Notes: generated by a model from the sequence alone, not told the origin. 64,000 bases of DNA from JAWLHK01 sp041690355 [NCBI: bacterium] (GCA_041690355.1 JAWLHK010000015.1:33842-97841), one strand, 5' to 3'; positions 18,989-28,243 are shown, counted from the stretch's first letter. A program made the numbers and translations.

Positions 18989-19441
18989 TCATCGGTCGAC
19001 CCGCAGGCGAATCGAAAAGGAGGCGCACGGCGTCATCGCCATCGCCTTTCGCCGATAGGTCGGACAGCTGCGACAGACGCTTACTTCTTCGGGGTTCGCT
19101 CGCACCCGCGTCTGCCAGCAAATCGCTTCGTCGGTGCCGAAAATCGTGCAGTCGGACAGCCCCGCATACAATTGCCTGATCTCGATGCCCGGCAGGCAGC
19201 GCAGCAACTGCGCAAGGGCGTGCGGCCCCGTGTGCGTGCTTCGAAAATATTCGCGCATGGAGCGAATCCACTCGATGTCCGACAGGGAATAGAACCTTCG
19301 CCCCCTTCTCTTGTTGGGCAGAACAAGGCCCAGCGACTCGTATTGCCGGATCGAAGAAGGAGAGAGCCCGGTCAGTTTGGCGACTTCGCCAACCGTGATC
19401 ATGGCCAGGTCCCGATCCTCGGTATCTTGCAACAACGGCAT
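18989..19441 (-). CDS. MerR-like regulator with C-terminal cysteine cluster (copy 2)
   Basis: 150 residues, exactly the length of copy 1. The HTH is ITVGEVAKLTGLSPSSIRQY, with wing RRGRRFYSLSDIEWIR. The cluster is C-x9-CW ... C-x2-C (DCTIFGTDEAICW, then CRSCPTYRRK). The initial Met is 5' of a second Met at residue 14 (MITVGEV), which might be the true start. It faces away from the receiver gene at 19602, and the shared 160-bp region holds inverted repeats. This suggests the pair regulates itself and perhaps the chemosensory operon (inference). Confidence 0.7.
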   Translation of the reverse strand: MPLLQDTEDRDLAMITVGEVAKLTGLSPSSIRQYESLGLVLPNKRRGRRFYSLSDIEWIRSMREYFRSTHTGPHALAQLLRCLPGIEIRQLYAGLSDCTIFGTDEAICWQTRVRANPEEVSVCRSCPTYRRKAMAMTPCASFSIRLRVDR

Positions 19442-19450
19442 GGCTACAGC

Positions 19451-19480
19451 CTATCTGCGTTGAGAATTCTGCACAGATAG
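19451..19480. promoter_or_regulatory. Inverted repeat in the MerR / chemosensory divergent region
   Basis: CTATCTG (19451-19457) and CAGATAG (19474-19480) are perfect inverted repeats 16 bp apart, close to the copy 2 start. A second one, TGCGGCA/TGCCGCA, lies at 19517-19538. They are candidate operators for the MerR-like pair. Confidence 0.45.
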
Positions 19481-19601
19481 CTACCGCGCCCTGAGGAACT
19501 ATCTTGCAGTTTAAATTGCGGCATGTCTGTTTGCCGCACACGCAGAAAAGTGGCGGTCCGCCAAGCGGGGGGTTAAGATCGAGCCCGAATTGCGAGGCAT
19601 T

Positions 19602-19973
19602 ATGGCCGACATTCTCGTCATCGATGATAGTCTGACCGCCTTCATGGGGCTCGTAAGGGATCTCGGCGTCGACGGACACCAGGTGCGCCGATTGGACAAA
19701 TTTGTCGATCTTCCGCGCGCGCTGAAGACTTGCCCGTCGCTCATTCTTCTCGATCTCGAGATGCCCGCGCTTCCCGGGCGAACGGTCGCGCAGTACATCC
19801 GGAAATACCAGCCGCGGGAGATCCCGCTCGTTCTGTACAGCTCGGTCGGCGACCAGGAACTCGAGCAGGCCGCACGTGAAATCGGCGCTGTCGCCTGGAT
19901 TCCCAAGCGGTGCACGACCGACGTGTTACGGCGGTCGGTGTCGCGGATACTGCATGCCGGGATTGCCGTATGA
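19602..19973 (+). CDS. Stand-alone response-regulator receiver domain
   Basis: 123 residues from the ATG at 19602, with GCGAGG upstream. It is a complete CheY-like fold: the acidic pair Asp8-Asp9 (ILVIDDS), phospho-acceptor Asp51 (LILLDLEMP), a Ser of the switch (LVLYSS) and Lys102 (WIPKR). No output domain is attached. As the first gene of the seven-gene chemosensory operon, it is probably the dedicated phosphorylated output of the CheA-REC kinase, in place of the WspR diguanylate cyclase of Wsp systems. Confidence 0.85.
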   Translation: MADILVIDDSLTAFMGLVRDLGVDGHQVRRLDKFVDLPRALKTCPSLILLDLEMPALPGRTVAQYIRKYQPREIPLVLYSSVGDQELEQAAREIGAVAWIPKRCTTDVLRRSVSRILHAGIAV

Positions 19974-20371
19974 GCGGCGAGCGTTTGTCGTTCCTCCTCG
20001 TGTCTGCCGCCGATCGCCGCCATCTGCTTCCGCTTACGCAGGTGCGCGAGATTCTGCCCATGCTTGCCCTGCAGCAGCGCGAAGAGAGACGGGGGCGCTT
20101 TCAGGGCGCGATGAACCTGCGCGGCGAGATCGTGCCCGTGCTCTGCTTCGCAGAGAACGAAACACCAGTCACCCCCGCCCAGTTCATTGTCGTGCTGCTG
20201 GCCGCCGGGCGGTCGATCGGCGTCGTTGTCGATGAGGTGCACGACCTGATCACACTGCCGCCGGATGGCCTGATCCGAAGGGAGCTTGATCACGGCGACG
20301 CGATACAGCTCGCGCGAATCGGAAACGAACTTCTTTCTGTGACCGATGTCGAACGCCATTTTCATGTCTAG
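19970..20371 (+). CDS. cheW: CheW-like coupling protein (WspB position)
   Basis: 133 residues, with the start overlapping the receiver gene stop (ATGA). It is a single CheW SH3-like domain: a short N-terminus (LSFLLVSAADRRHLLPL), VREILPM, GAMNLRGEIVPVLCF and GVVVDEVHDLITLP. It couples receptor to kinase in the cytoplasm. Its place before a CheR-TPR gene corresponds to wspB. Confidence 0.85.
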   Translation: MSGERLSFLLVSAADRRHLLPLTQVREILPMLALQQREERRGRFQGAMNLRGEIVPVLCFAENETPVTPAQFIVVLLAAGRSIGVVVDEVHDLITLPPDGLIRRELDHGDAIQLARIGNELLSVTDVERHFHV

Positions 20372-21611
20372 CGGCGACAGGCTTGCCGCGCTTTCAGACT
20401 TGCTGCGAACCCGGTTCGGGCTCGCCATCGAACGGTATTCCGAGCGACTGGTCGCCGGCGTGCTCGATCGCTGTCTGCGCACCCGTGGCGCGCTGACCAA
20501 GGATACCATTGATTCGCTCGTGCTGTCGTTCAGCATCGGAGAAACGACATTTTTGCGTCATCTGGAGCACTTTCAGTGTCTGGCACGGCTGCTTCCGCAC
20601 TTCTCTGAATCGCCGTTGAGAATCTGGAGCGCCGGATGCGCCACCGGAGAAGAAGCGTGGAGCCTCGCCGCAGTCTGCCGGCAGGTCGTGGGCGCACGTC
20701 CGTACTCAGTTCTCGGCACCGACCTCAACGCTCGCTTTCTCGAGCACGCCCGCAGAGGGCAGTACCGGCGCTGGTCGCTGCGGGGGGTGGCTCCGGAGTG
20801 CATCCGTGGCTGGCTTCGCGTGTCTGGGTTTGACATCGAGGTCGAGGCTGCGTTGCGTCCCAACGTTTCGTTTCAGGCCCTGAACCTCATCGGCGGACGT
20901 TTTCCGGTCGGCATGCATATCGTGTTCTGCCGTAACGTGCTTCTCTACTTTGACGCCGAGGCGGCGGCTTCAGTCCTGCGCAGATTGGCCTCATCGCTGG
21001 TGCCGGGGGGTTACCTGTTTCTCGGCTATACCGATCCGCGGCCTCCGGAGGATTCGGAGCTCGTTCCGGTTGAGATTGACGGGACGCTCGCCTACCGAAA
21101 GCCGGCGTCCTTTGCCGCACGGATCAGTGAGGATGCCGCGCACGTCACCGAGTGCTTCGCCGCCGACCGTACAGTCGCGAGTGAGCAGGCCGTGGCTGAC
21201 GTGCGCCCCGGTATCGATGCCGTCATGGAAGTCGCGCGCGGACTTTCGATGCAGCATCTGGTCGACGAAGCCCTGGGCATCCTTCAGGAAGCCGTTACCG
21301 AGTCGCCGCTCGAAGCAGAGGCGTGTGTTCTCGGTGCGTTGATTGCAACGGAGCACGGGCGCTGGAGCGACGGGGCGCGGTTTGCGCGAAGAGCCTGCTT
21401 TCTGGTCCCCGAAGCGCCCTTGCCGCACTACCTGCTCGCCTGGTGCCTGTGCGAAGAAGGAGAGCTTCATCTCGCCCGACACCGCTTCACCGACGCGTAT
21501 GAGCTGGTGGCGGCCGGCAACGATGTTGAAGCCGTGCGTTTCGGCGAGGGGGTGACGGTGGGGCAACTCAAAAGACTCATTGAGATCCGCAGAGAGGCAT
21601 GTCTTTCATGA
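20364..21611 (+). CDS. cheR: CheR methyltransferase with C-terminal TPR-like region (WspC-like)
   Basis: About 415 residues. It methylates receptor glutamates using SAM. The N-terminal CheR helical domain includes SFSIGETTFLRHLEHF. The SAM-binding motif is WSAGCATGEEAWSLA, followed by the acidic GTDLNARFLEHARRGQY and FCRNVLLYFD. The C-terminal 130 residues (about 280-415) form helical repeats (LVDEALGILQEAV, LPHYLLAWCLCEEGELHLAR) like the TPR of WspC/FrzF. ATG 20364 gives an 8-bp overlap with cheW; an ATG at 20346 is also in frame. Confidence 0.88.
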   Translation: MSSGDRLAALSDLLRTRFGLAIERYSERLVAGVLDRCLRTRGALTKDTIDSLVLSFSIGETTFLRHLEHFQCLARLLPHFSESPLRIWSAGCATGEEAWSLAAVCRQVVGARPYSVLGTDLNARFLEHARRGQYRRWSLRGVAPECIRGWLRVSGFDIEVEAALRPNVSFQALNLIGGRFPVGMHIVFCRNVLLYFDAEAAASVLRRLASSLVPGGYLFLGYTDPRPPEDSELVPVEIDGTLAYRKPASFAARISEDAAHVTECFAADRTVASEQAVADVRPGIDAVMEVARGLSMQHLVDEALGILQEAVTESPLEAEACVLGALIATEHGRWSDGARFARRACFLVPEAPLPHYLLAWCLCEEGELHLARHRFTDAYELVAAGNDVEAVRFGEGVTVGQLKRLIEIRREACLS

Positions 21612-22120
21612 AACGGCGCGAAGAGAAGTCCGACGCAGCCATCCTGCATCGCCGCGCGGCACGGTACGCGGCGCAACCCGAGGGCATCAGCGGCGCCTTG
21701 CAGGAGGCGATTCGATTTCGGCGCGGCGAGTCGGTCTACGCGTTGCCGCTCGGCGACCTCAGAGAAGTGCGCCCGATGGCGCGAATGAGTCATCTGCCCG
21801 GCGCATTTGCCATCGTTCCGGGGGTGGTGCATTACCGCGGCGAGCTCATGAGCGTTCATGACCTCGGCGCCTATTTCGGCGGCCATGAATCGCGCAACCC
21901 GGCTGCGTGGATGGTCGTCGTCGATACGCCTGTGGCGCGTCTGGCGCTGTTGGCCGATGCGGTGCTCGACACGGTTTCCTATGCGGCCGACGGCCTGCTG
22001 GACATCCCCGTGACGATGGGCGAAAAGAGCGAGTGCCTCACGGGCCTTCTCCAGGACGGAACGCTGATTCTACACACGCCCCTGTTGTGCCGCAACGCGG
22101 GGTTCATGAACGCTTACTGA
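21599..22120 (+). CDS. cheW: Second CheW-like coupling protein (WspD position)
   Basis: 173 residues, overlapping cheR, with AGAGAGG before the ATG. An N-terminal extension of about 40 residues ([20 protein letters not shown]) precedes the CheW domain. The domain has [40 protein letters not shown] and [13 protein letters not shown]. Two CheW genes flanking a CheR-TPR gene is the Wsp arrangement, where WspD has a similar N-terminal extension. Confidence 0.85.
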   Translation: MSFMKRREEKSDAAILHRRAARYAAQPEGISGALQEAIRFRRGESVYALPLGDLREVRPMARMSHLPGAFAIVPGVVHYRGELMSVHDLGAYFGGHESRNPAAWMVVVDTPVARLALLADAVLDTVSYAADGLLDIPVTMGEKSECLTGLLQDGTLILHTPLLCRNAGFMNAY

Positions 22121-22130
22121 GGAGTTATCG

Positions 22131-23540
22131 ATGGAAAACCGTAGCCAAAGCCCGCTTGAAGAGAATCTCGTTGATGAAATGGCGCGCCGCCGCAAGTTTC
22201 TGCGGATAGATGACAAGGACGAAGCCAATCTGGTTGGCTTTCGTGACTCGGCGCATGCCTGCATGGAATCGGTGGTCGACACGTTCTACGACCATCTGCG
22301 CGGCCACGAGGGTACCCGCCGGCATCTTCTGAACGATCGGCACATCGACAATCTTCGGCGTACCCAGTCGGCTTACTTTGAACGCCTTTTCGACGGAGAC
22401 CTGCACGAGGCCTATGGCCGCGATCGCCTGAGAGTCGGACGCACCCATGAGCGCATCGGCCTCGGGCCCGAATGGTATATCGGTGCGTATGCCCTCTACC
22501 TGTGCGAGGTCATGCCGCACGTTCTGGAGGCTTACAAGGGAAAACCAGGCAAGGCAGCCGCGGTGTTTCAGAGCCTCATCAAAGTCATCTTTCTCGACAT
22601 GGGGCTTGCCATCGACACCTACATCGAGGCGCTTGACGTAAGGGAAGCAAAGCAGGTGGGTACCTTCATCGGCGCCCTGAACGATTTTTCGGAGAACCTT
22701 GGCGGGGCCACATCGGGCATATCCTCTGCCGTCGCGCAGCAGTCGGCATCGGCGCAGGAGCAGGCGACCGCCATCGCCGAGGTGACGACGACGTTGAGCG
22801 AACTGCGGCACACGTCTGCCCAGGCGCTCGAGAAGGCCGAGGGGGTCATTGCGGTCTCCGAGAAGGCCATTGCGGCCTCGCAGCTGGGAAGCAAGTCGGT
22901 CGCATCGGCGATTGCCGGCATGGATGAAATCCGAAGGCAGGTCGAGTCGATTGCCGCGAAGATTCTTTCGCTCAGCGAACAGACGCAGCAGATCGGCGAC
23001 ATCATCGCGTCGGTCAACGAGATCTCCGAGCAGTCGAAGCTTCTTGCACTGAACGCCGCCATCGAAGCCGCCCGGGCCGGCGAGCACGGCAAGGGGTTTG
23101 CGGTCGTGGCCACAGAGATTCGCAGTCTGGCCGATCAGTCGAAGGAGGCGACCGGCCAGGTCAGAAAGATCCTCGGCGACATCCAGAACGCCACCAACTC
23201 GGCGGTGGTCGTGACCGAAGAAGGCACCAAGCGGGTCGAGCAGGGGGTCATGCTTACCAACGCTGCCGGACAGACCATCAGCGACCTGACGGTATCCATC
23301 GAAGAGGCGACTGCCTCGGCGAGGCTGATTTCCAACGCTGCCCGGCAGCAAGGGGCAGGGATTCAGCAGGTCGCCGACGCCATGGTGTCCATCAACAATG
23401 CGACCACCTCGACCGTCGACGCGCTGCGCGCGACCGAAGAGCAGGCGCAGAGCCTCGCGAATATCACAAGCCGAATGGAAGCGCTCATTGAGGCGTTCTC
23501 GAAGCCGCGCGAAAAACAGGCGGAATACCGGATGGCGTGA
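22131..23540 (+). CDS. Globin-coupled methyl-accepting chemotaxis protein (HemAT-like)
   Basis: 469 residues with no membrane helix, so cytosolic. The N-terminal 180 residues form a protoglobin-type sensor: [35 protein letters not shown], then the proximal haem His106 in [18 protein letters not shown]. The C-terminal part is an MCP coiled-coil signalling domain with the hairpin tip around [20 protein letters not shown] and [20 protein letters not shown]. It should sense O2 or another gas and signal to CheA. It sits between the second cheW and cheA, taking the role of the membrane receptor WspA. Confidence 0.92.
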   Translation: MENRSQSPLEENLVDEMARRRKFLRIDDKDEANLVGFRDSAHACMESVVDTFYDHLRGHEGTRRHLLNDRHIDNLRRTQSAYFERLFDGDLHEAYGRDRLRVGRTHERIGLGPEWYIGAYALYLCEVMPHVLEAYKGKPGKAAAVFQSLIKVIFLDMGLAIDTYIEALDVREAKQVGTFIGALNDFSENLGGATSGISSAVAQQSASAQEQATAIAEVTTTLSELRHTSAQALEKAEGVIAVSEKAIAASQLGSKSVASAIAGMDEIRRQVESIAAKILSLSEQTQQIGDIIASVNEISEQSKLLALNAAIEAARAGEHGKGFAVVATEIRSLADQSKEATGQVRKILGDIQNATNSAVVVTEEGTKRVEQGVMLTNAAGQTISDLTVSIEEATASARLISNAARQQGAGIQQVADAMVSINNATTSTVDALRATEEQAQSLANITSRMEALIEAFSKPREKQAEYRMA

Positions 23541-23541
23541 C

Positions 23542-25632
23542 ATGGACGCTCAGAACGATCTCATGGCAGAGCGGGTTCGCGCTGCCTTTGCCGAGGAGGT
23601 GCGCGAGCTGCTCGCCCGTGCGAACGCCATTCCCGCTCAGACGCAGGAGGCGCTCGCGGCCGACGGCGACGGGCTGCGGCAATTGCAGCGGATTCTGCAT
23701 ACGTTGAAAGGCGCGGCGGCGGCGGTCGGAAACGAAGATCTGCACACGGCCGTCCACGGCTTCGAAGACGAAATCGGCGCCAGTGAGTCGCGAGACGGCG
23801 GGCTTGCGCCTGAATGGCTTCTCGAGCGTATCGACGCGTTGGCCGCGCTTGCCGGTCTCGCCGGTGAGGCCGAAGCGGCCGCCCCGCGCCCGATCGGGGC
23901 TGCTCCTGATGCTGCGCCAAAACCGGTGCGTGCCCACCCCGGCGAGTCGGTGCGTGTCGTCAGAGAGCGCGTCGATTCACTTCAGGTTCTGGTCGACGAC
24001 CTTGTCGTTCTGCGTCTTCGTCAGGAGGCGCTGGCCAGGGAAATGCGCATGCTGGTTCGCATGCAGGGGGCGGCCTGGGAGGGATGGCGCCAGCTGCCCG
24101 TCGCGGCCCGCCGGGACGGCCGCGGTTTTGAGTCAGACCTGCGCGAGGTCGCACGCACCGCAAAGCGGGTGTCGAGCGAAGCCTCTGTTCTTGCCTCGCA
24201 GATTACGGCGCTGACCGGTTCGCTGGATGAGGCGGTGCGCGATCTGCGGCTCGTGCCCATGCAGGGCGCGCTCGAGGCGCTGGGGGCCTCGGTTCGGGAT
24301 GCGGCGCGACGAAGCGGAAAACAAGTGCGATTCGAAGTCGATGCCGAGGGGGTCGAGATTGATCGCGCCGTACTCGAACGGCTGACCGAGCCGCTTCTGC
24401 ACCTGGTCAGAAACGCGGTTGCCCATGGCATCGAGACTCCCGAGCAGCGCGCCCGTGTCGGAAAGGATCCGGTGGGGACGATACGGCTGGAAGGGGCCGT
24501 CGAAGGAGGCGCAGTCCTGCTGCGCATCACCGATGACGGCCGCGGCATCGATGCGAAAGCCGTGTGCGCCCGCGTGGCCGGTGCCGCCGCCGAAGGCGCC
24601 GAGCGCGAGATGGAAGATGACGAGCTTCTGCAGTGCATCACCAGCCCCGGTTTTTCTACGGCCTCGACCACCGACGAGCTTGCCGGGCGGGGGGTCGGGC
24701 TCGACGTCGTCTCCGCGACCGTCGACCTGCTGGGCGGCGGGATGACCCTCGACAATCTTCCCGGCGCCGGCTGCGTGTTCACCCTGAAGGTACCCGTCCG
24801 ATCCTCGACAGGGCACGGCCTCGTGCTTCAGGTCGCCGGATTTCACTGCTGCCTGCTTGTCCGTTTTGTCGAGCGGGTTCTGCGCATTGCGCCCGGGGAT
24901 GCGCAAGTCATCGAAGGGCGGACGGCCATTCCGGTCGCAGGGCAGCTGGTCGGGTTACTCCCGCTAGGGGGAATGCTGGGGTTGGACCAGGAGCCGTGGG
25001 AAGAGAAGCGTCCTGCAATCGTGCTTCGGGTTGGCAAACGGCGGCTCGCCGTTCGGGTCGACGACATTCTCGGAGATCAGCCGCTGGTCATCAAACCGTT
25101 GCCGTCTGCGTTCACCGGGGGCCGCCTGTTCGGTGGGGGCGCCGTGAACGCAGACAATTCCGTTCTCCCGCTGCTCGAGGCTGCGGCGCTTCTCGATCTG
25201 GCCGAACGGGGGCAGGTTCGAGAGTCGATTGCGGCGCCGAAGGATGTTGAGGCGCCTGAGGTTCTCGTCGTCGACGATTCGGTCACGATGCGCACGATGG
25301 AGAAGGGGATTCTGACTGCGGCAGGCTATGCCGTTACGGCGGCCGCGTCGGCTTCGCAGGCGCTCGAGTTGTTCTCCCGGATGGGCGAATGCCGGCTGGT
25401 GATTACCGATCTCGAGATGCCCGGAATGGACGGCGTCGAGTTATGCCGCCAGCTGCGCGTATCGGCACGCCCGCACGTGCCGATACTCATGGTCACGTCG
25501 GTCGGTGACCCGGCCGAACGCAGAAAGGCGCTCGAGGCCGGCGCAGATGCCTACCTGATCAAGGGCGACTTCGCGCAGGACGGCTTTCTGCAACAGGTCA
25601 GCCGCCTGGTGGGCCGATCCGCCGGCGTATGA
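23542..25632 (+). CDS. cheA: Hybrid chemosensory kinase CheA-REC (WspE-like)
   Basis: 696 residues from the ATG at 23542. Domain order: Hpt with phospho-His53 (LQRILHTLKGAAAAVG), a linker, dimerisation and HATPase (HLVRNAVAHGIETPEQRARV N-box, DDGRGIDAKAV G1, LAGRGVGLDVV G2), CheW-like domain (about 430-560) and a C-terminal receiver (VLVVDDSVTMRTMEKGIL, phospho-Asp in ITDLEMPGMDG, Lys in YLIKGDF). The P2 CheY-docking domain is absent. The fused receiver is as in WspE and FrzE and may act as a phosphate sink or cis-regulator. The stop overlaps cheB. Confidence 0.92.
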   Translation: MDAQNDLMAERVRAAFAEEVRELLARANAIPAQTQEALAADGDGLRQLQRILHTLKGAAAAVGNEDLHTAVHGFEDEIGASESRDGGLAPEWLLERIDALAALAGLAGEAEAAAPRPIGAAPDAAPKPVRAHPGESVRVVRERVDSLQVLVDDLVVLRLRQEALAREMRMLVRMQGAAWEGWRQLPVAARRDGRGFESDLREVARTAKRVSSEASVLASQITALTGSLDEAVRDLRLVPMQGALEALGASVRDAARRSGKQVRFEVDAEGVEIDRAVLERLTEPLLHLVRNAVAHGIETPEQRARVGKDPVGTIRLEGAVEGGAVLLRITDDGRGIDAKAVCARVAGAAAEGAEREMEDDELLQCITSPGFSTASTTDELAGRGVGLDVVSATVDLLGGGMTLDNLPGAGCVFTLKVPVRSSTGHGLVLQVAGFHCCLLVRFVERVLRIAPGDAQVIEGRTAIPVAGQLVGLLPLGGMLGLDQEPWEEKRPAIVLRVGKRRLAVRVDDILGDQPLVIKPLPSAFTGGRLFGGGAVNADNSVLPLLEAAALLDLAERGQVRESIAAPKDVEAPEVLVVDDSVTMRTMEKGILTAAGYAVTAAASASQALELFSRMGECRLVITDLEMPGMDGVELCRQLRVSARPHVPILMVTSVGDPAERRKALEAGADAYLIKGDFAQDGFLQQVSRLVGRSAGV

Positions 25633-26687
25633 TTCGCGTCCTTCTGGTCGAAGATTCACAGACGGTCGCCACCTTCATCGCGACAGTCCTCGCCGGCGAG
25701 AGCGACATCGAGCTCCTGCCGGTCGCCCGAGACGGTGTCGCCGCGCTCGAGGCGGTGGCAGAAACCGATCCGCAGGTCGTGCTCATGGATCTGGAGCTTC
25801 CGGGCCTCGACGGCATCGAGGTCATTCGAAGCCTCATGGCTGTCGCGCCCCGGCCGATCATCGTTCTCAGCGGCGTGCTCAACGCCGACGGGCGAAACCG
25901 AACCTTCGAGGCATTCGAGGTCGGCGCCGTCGACGTCATCGCCAAACCCGGCGGCCTGGGGGCCGAGCAGGTGCGAACCTTTCGGGGGCGCCTGCTGCAG
26001 GCCATTCGCACCATGGTGCACGCCCGGGTCGTACGCCGACGGGATCCGTCGTTGGAGCGGGGCGACGGGGTCAACGATGAAGTGGCCGCCAGGGGCCTCG
26101 GACCCTGCCGGCTGCTTGCGATCGGGGCCTCGACCGGCGGGCCGCCGGTGTTATACGACATCCTGCGCGGCATACGTGAATTTCCTTGTCCGGTCATCAT
26201 CGGGCAGCATATCGTCAGCGGGTTCGAGGCGGGGCTCGCGCGTTGGCTCGCGTCGACGGGCCATCGGGTCGAAGTCGCCGACCGGGTGCGCGATACGCCG
26301 ATTGTGAACGGGCGCATCGTGCTGCTTCCGGCAGAAGGGGTTGCGCGCATCACGGGCGGGCTCCTCCAAATCGTTCCCGACCAGGTTCCCGACCGGCTCC
26401 ACGCCATCGACAGCCTGTTCTTCGCGGCCGCCGAGCAGGTCGGCGGCGACGCGGTCGGTGTGCTGCTCACCGGCATGGGGGCCGACGGCGCGAACGGCCT
26501 CGCCGCCTTGCGTCGCGCGGGCGCCATGACCATTACGCAGGCGGGGTCTACGTGCGTGGTGAACGGCATGCCCGAGGCCGCCCGCAGGCTGGGGGCATCG
26601 CGTGTCGAATTGAGTCCCGAAGCGATTACGGCCTATCTGGCAGGAATCTTCCGCGCGCGCGGAGAGGAGGTCGCTCGCAGCTCATAG
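25629..26687 (+). CDS. cheB: CheB receptor methylesterase (WspF-like)
   Basis: 352 residues, ATGA overlap with cheA. The receiver domain has phospho-Asp54 in VLMDLELPGLDG and Lys in DVIAKPGG. The methylesterase domain (about 160-345) has the catalytic triad Ser168 (AIGASTGGP), His194 (IIGQHIVSG) and Asp286 (TGMGADGANG). It removes receptor methyl groups after phosphorylation by CheA. The seven genes 19602-26687 overlap or nearly abut, so they form one transcription unit. Confidence 0.92.
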   Translation: MIRVLLVEDSQTVATFIATVLAGESDIELLPVARDGVAALEAVAETDPQVVLMDLELPGLDGIEVIRSLMAVAPRPIIVLSGVLNADGRNRTFEAFEVGAVDVIAKPGGLGAEQVRTFRGRLLQAIRTMVHARVVRRRDPSLERGDGVNDEVAARGLGPCRLLAIGASTGGPPVLYDILRGIREFPCPVIIGQHIVSGFEAGLARWLASTGHRVEVADRVRDTPIVNGRIVLLPAEGVARITGGLLQIVPDQVPDRLHAIDSLFFAAAEQVGGDAVGVLLTGMGADGANGLAALRRAGAMTITQAGSTCVVNGMPEAARRLGASRVELSPEAITAYLAGIFRARGEEVARSS

Positions 26688-26789
26688 CGGTTGAGGGTCG
26701 CTCGCAGCCACCGGACGCGCCAGCAACGCTCACCGGCAATCCTGAATATCCCTGACTCAGCGACCGTCTATCTTCGACTTTGAGTGGAT

Positions 26790-26817
26790 TCGTCACTCGA
26801 TACTCGTCACTCGTCAC
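26790..26817. repeat. Heptamer array after the chemosensory operon
   Basis: Four units (TCGTCAC, TCGATAC, TCGTCAC, TCGTCAC). The unit equals that of the array at 39092-39127. Confidence 0.7.
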
Positions 26818-26863
26818 GCTCGATACGGTACTCTTTATTTACGTGACGTGAGGAGGAGCTCTC

Positions 26864-27829
26864 ATGGGCATGCTCGTGAACGGTGAGTGGACCACGAAGT
26901 GGTACGAGCCCGACAAGGAAGGACACTTCGTGCGCAACGATACCCGATTTCGCGACCGCGTGACGGCCGACGGAAGCTCCGGTTTTCCCGCGGCGGCCGG
27001 CCGCTATCACCTTTACGTTTCGCTCGCCTGCCCGTGGGCACACCGCACGCTGATCATGCGCGCCCGGAAAGGGCTCGAGAAGGCCATTTCACTCTCCATC
27101 GTCGATCCGTTCATGGGTGACGACGGCTGGAGCTTTTCGGAATTCCCCGGATCCATTTCCGACAGCGTCAACGACGCCCGGTTCCTGCGCGAGATCTACC
27201 AGAAGGCCGATCCGGAGTATACGGGCCGCGTGACCGTTCCGGTGCTCTGGGACCGAGAGACGGAGACGATCGTCAACAACGAGTCGCGTGAGATCCTGCG
27301 CATGCTCGACGTGGCGTTCGACGCTTTCGCCGAACATCCTGAGGTGCACGACGTCTGGCCCGAGATGGAAGCTGAAATCGACGCGACGATCACGGCGCTC
27401 TACAAACCGATCAACAACGGTGTCTATCGCGCCGGTTTCGCGGTGAGCCAGCGGGCCTATGACGAAGCGGCGGGCGAGCTTTTTCGCGCGCTCGACGGGT
27501 GGGATGCGGTTCTCGGCCGCCAGCGCTACCTCACGGGCAACCGGATCAGCGAGGCCGACTGGTGCTTCTTCACGACGCTGCTGCGGTTCGACGCCGTCTA
27601 CTACGTGCACTTCAAGTGCAACTGGAAGCGCATTGCCGACTATCCGAATCTGTCGAATTACCTGCGCGATCTGTACCAGCAGCCGGGCGTGGCCGGCACG
27701 GTGAATCTCGAGCACATCAAGCAGCACTATTACCGCAGCCATCCGATGATCAATCCCCATCGCATCGTGCCCCTCGGGCCGCAGCTCGACTTCGCGGCGC
27801 CGCACGACCGGGACCGCTTCGGGAGCTGA
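26864..27829 (+). CDS. yqjG: Glutathionyl-hydroquinone reductase (Xi-class GST, YqjG/ECM4 type)
   Basis: 321 residues, the family's usual length. It reduces glutathionyl-hydroquinones, with the catalytic Cys in the hallmark LACPWAHRT (about residue 60). The N-terminal region MLVNGEWTTKWYEPDKEGHF and NNESREILRML are typical of the Xi class, as is the C-terminal GNRISEADWCFFTTLLRFD. GAGGAGGAG precedes the ATG. It is a cytoplasmic redox enzyme, and no pathway neighbour is present. Confidence 0.92.
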   Translation: MGMLVNGEWTTKWYEPDKEGHFVRNDTRFRDRVTADGSSGFPAAAGRYHLYVSLACPWAHRTLIMRARKGLEKAISLSIVDPFMGDDGWSFSEFPGSISDSVNDARFLREIYQKADPEYTGRVTVPVLWDRETETIVNNESREILRMLDVAFDAFAEHPEVHDVWPEMEAEIDATITALYKPINNGVYRAGFAVSQRAYDEAAGELFRALDGWDAVLGRQRYLTGNRISEADWCFFTTLLRFDAVYYVHFKCNWKRIADYPNLSNYLRDLYQQPGVAGTVNLEHIKQHYYRSHPMINPHRIVPLGPQLDFAAPHDRDRFGS

Positions 27830-27856
27830 AATCCAACGCCGTCGCGGTTTTTCTCC

Positions 27857-27885
27857 TTGACGAGAGAGCGTCTGCTCGATATAAT
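27857..27885 (+). promoter_or_regulatory. Strong sigma70 promoter for tRNA-Lys
   Basis: TTGACG (27857-27862), a 17-bp spacer and a perfect TATAAT (27880-27885), 26 bp before the tRNA 5' end. Confidence 0.8.
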
Positions 27886-27911
27886 CTTTTATTTAACTGC
27901 TGACGCAGTCT

Positions 27912-27987
27912 GAGCCCTTAGCTCAGTCGGTAGAGCATCTGACTTTTAATCAGAGGGTCGAAGGTTCGAATCCTTCAGGGCTCACCA
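27912..27987 (+). tRNA. tRNA-Lys (anticodon TTT), CCA encoded
   Basis: 76 nt including the encoded CCA. The acceptor stem pairs GAGCCCT with AGGGCTC. The D-arm has GCTCAGTCGGTAGAGC, and the anticodon stem TCTGA/TCAGA encloses the loop CTTTTAA with anticodon TTT. The T-arm has GGTTCGAATCC. All canonical features are present. Confidence 0.97.
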
Positions 27988-28128
27988 CCTTCGCCCTCGC
28001 GGGCGGCATTTCGACCGGTAGTTGCGGGCCGGGCGAAGTGAAATAGTTTCGGACGTATCCTGGGACGTTCGGCAAATCACAGAACCTTCTGTCATTTGCA
28101 ATCTGCAATGCGGCATTCGCGCAAGCGA

Positions 28129-28204
28129 GTCCCCATCGTCTAGAGGCCCAGGACATCGCCCTTTCACGGCGAGGACAGGGGTTCGAATCCCCTTGGGGAC
28201 GCCA
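28129..28204 (+). tRNA. tRNA-Glu (anticodon TTC), CCA encoded
   Basis: 76 nt including CCA. The acceptor stem pairs GTCCCCA with TGGGGAC. The anticodon stem TCGCC/GGCGA encloses CTTTCAC with anticodon TTC. The T-loop is GGTTCGAATCC. It is separated by about 140 bp from tRNA-Lys and probably shares its promoter; an intrinsic terminator follows. Confidence 0.97.
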
Positions 28205-28210
28205 TCTTGA

Positions 28211-28243
28211 GGCCACTCGGAGTTACTTCCGGGTGGCCTTTTT
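28211..28243 (+). terminator. Intrinsic terminator of the tRNA unit
   Basis: The stem GGCCACTCGG / CCGGGTGGCC with a loop AGTTACTT is followed by TTTTT, starting 7 bp after tRNA-Glu. Confidence 0.85.
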
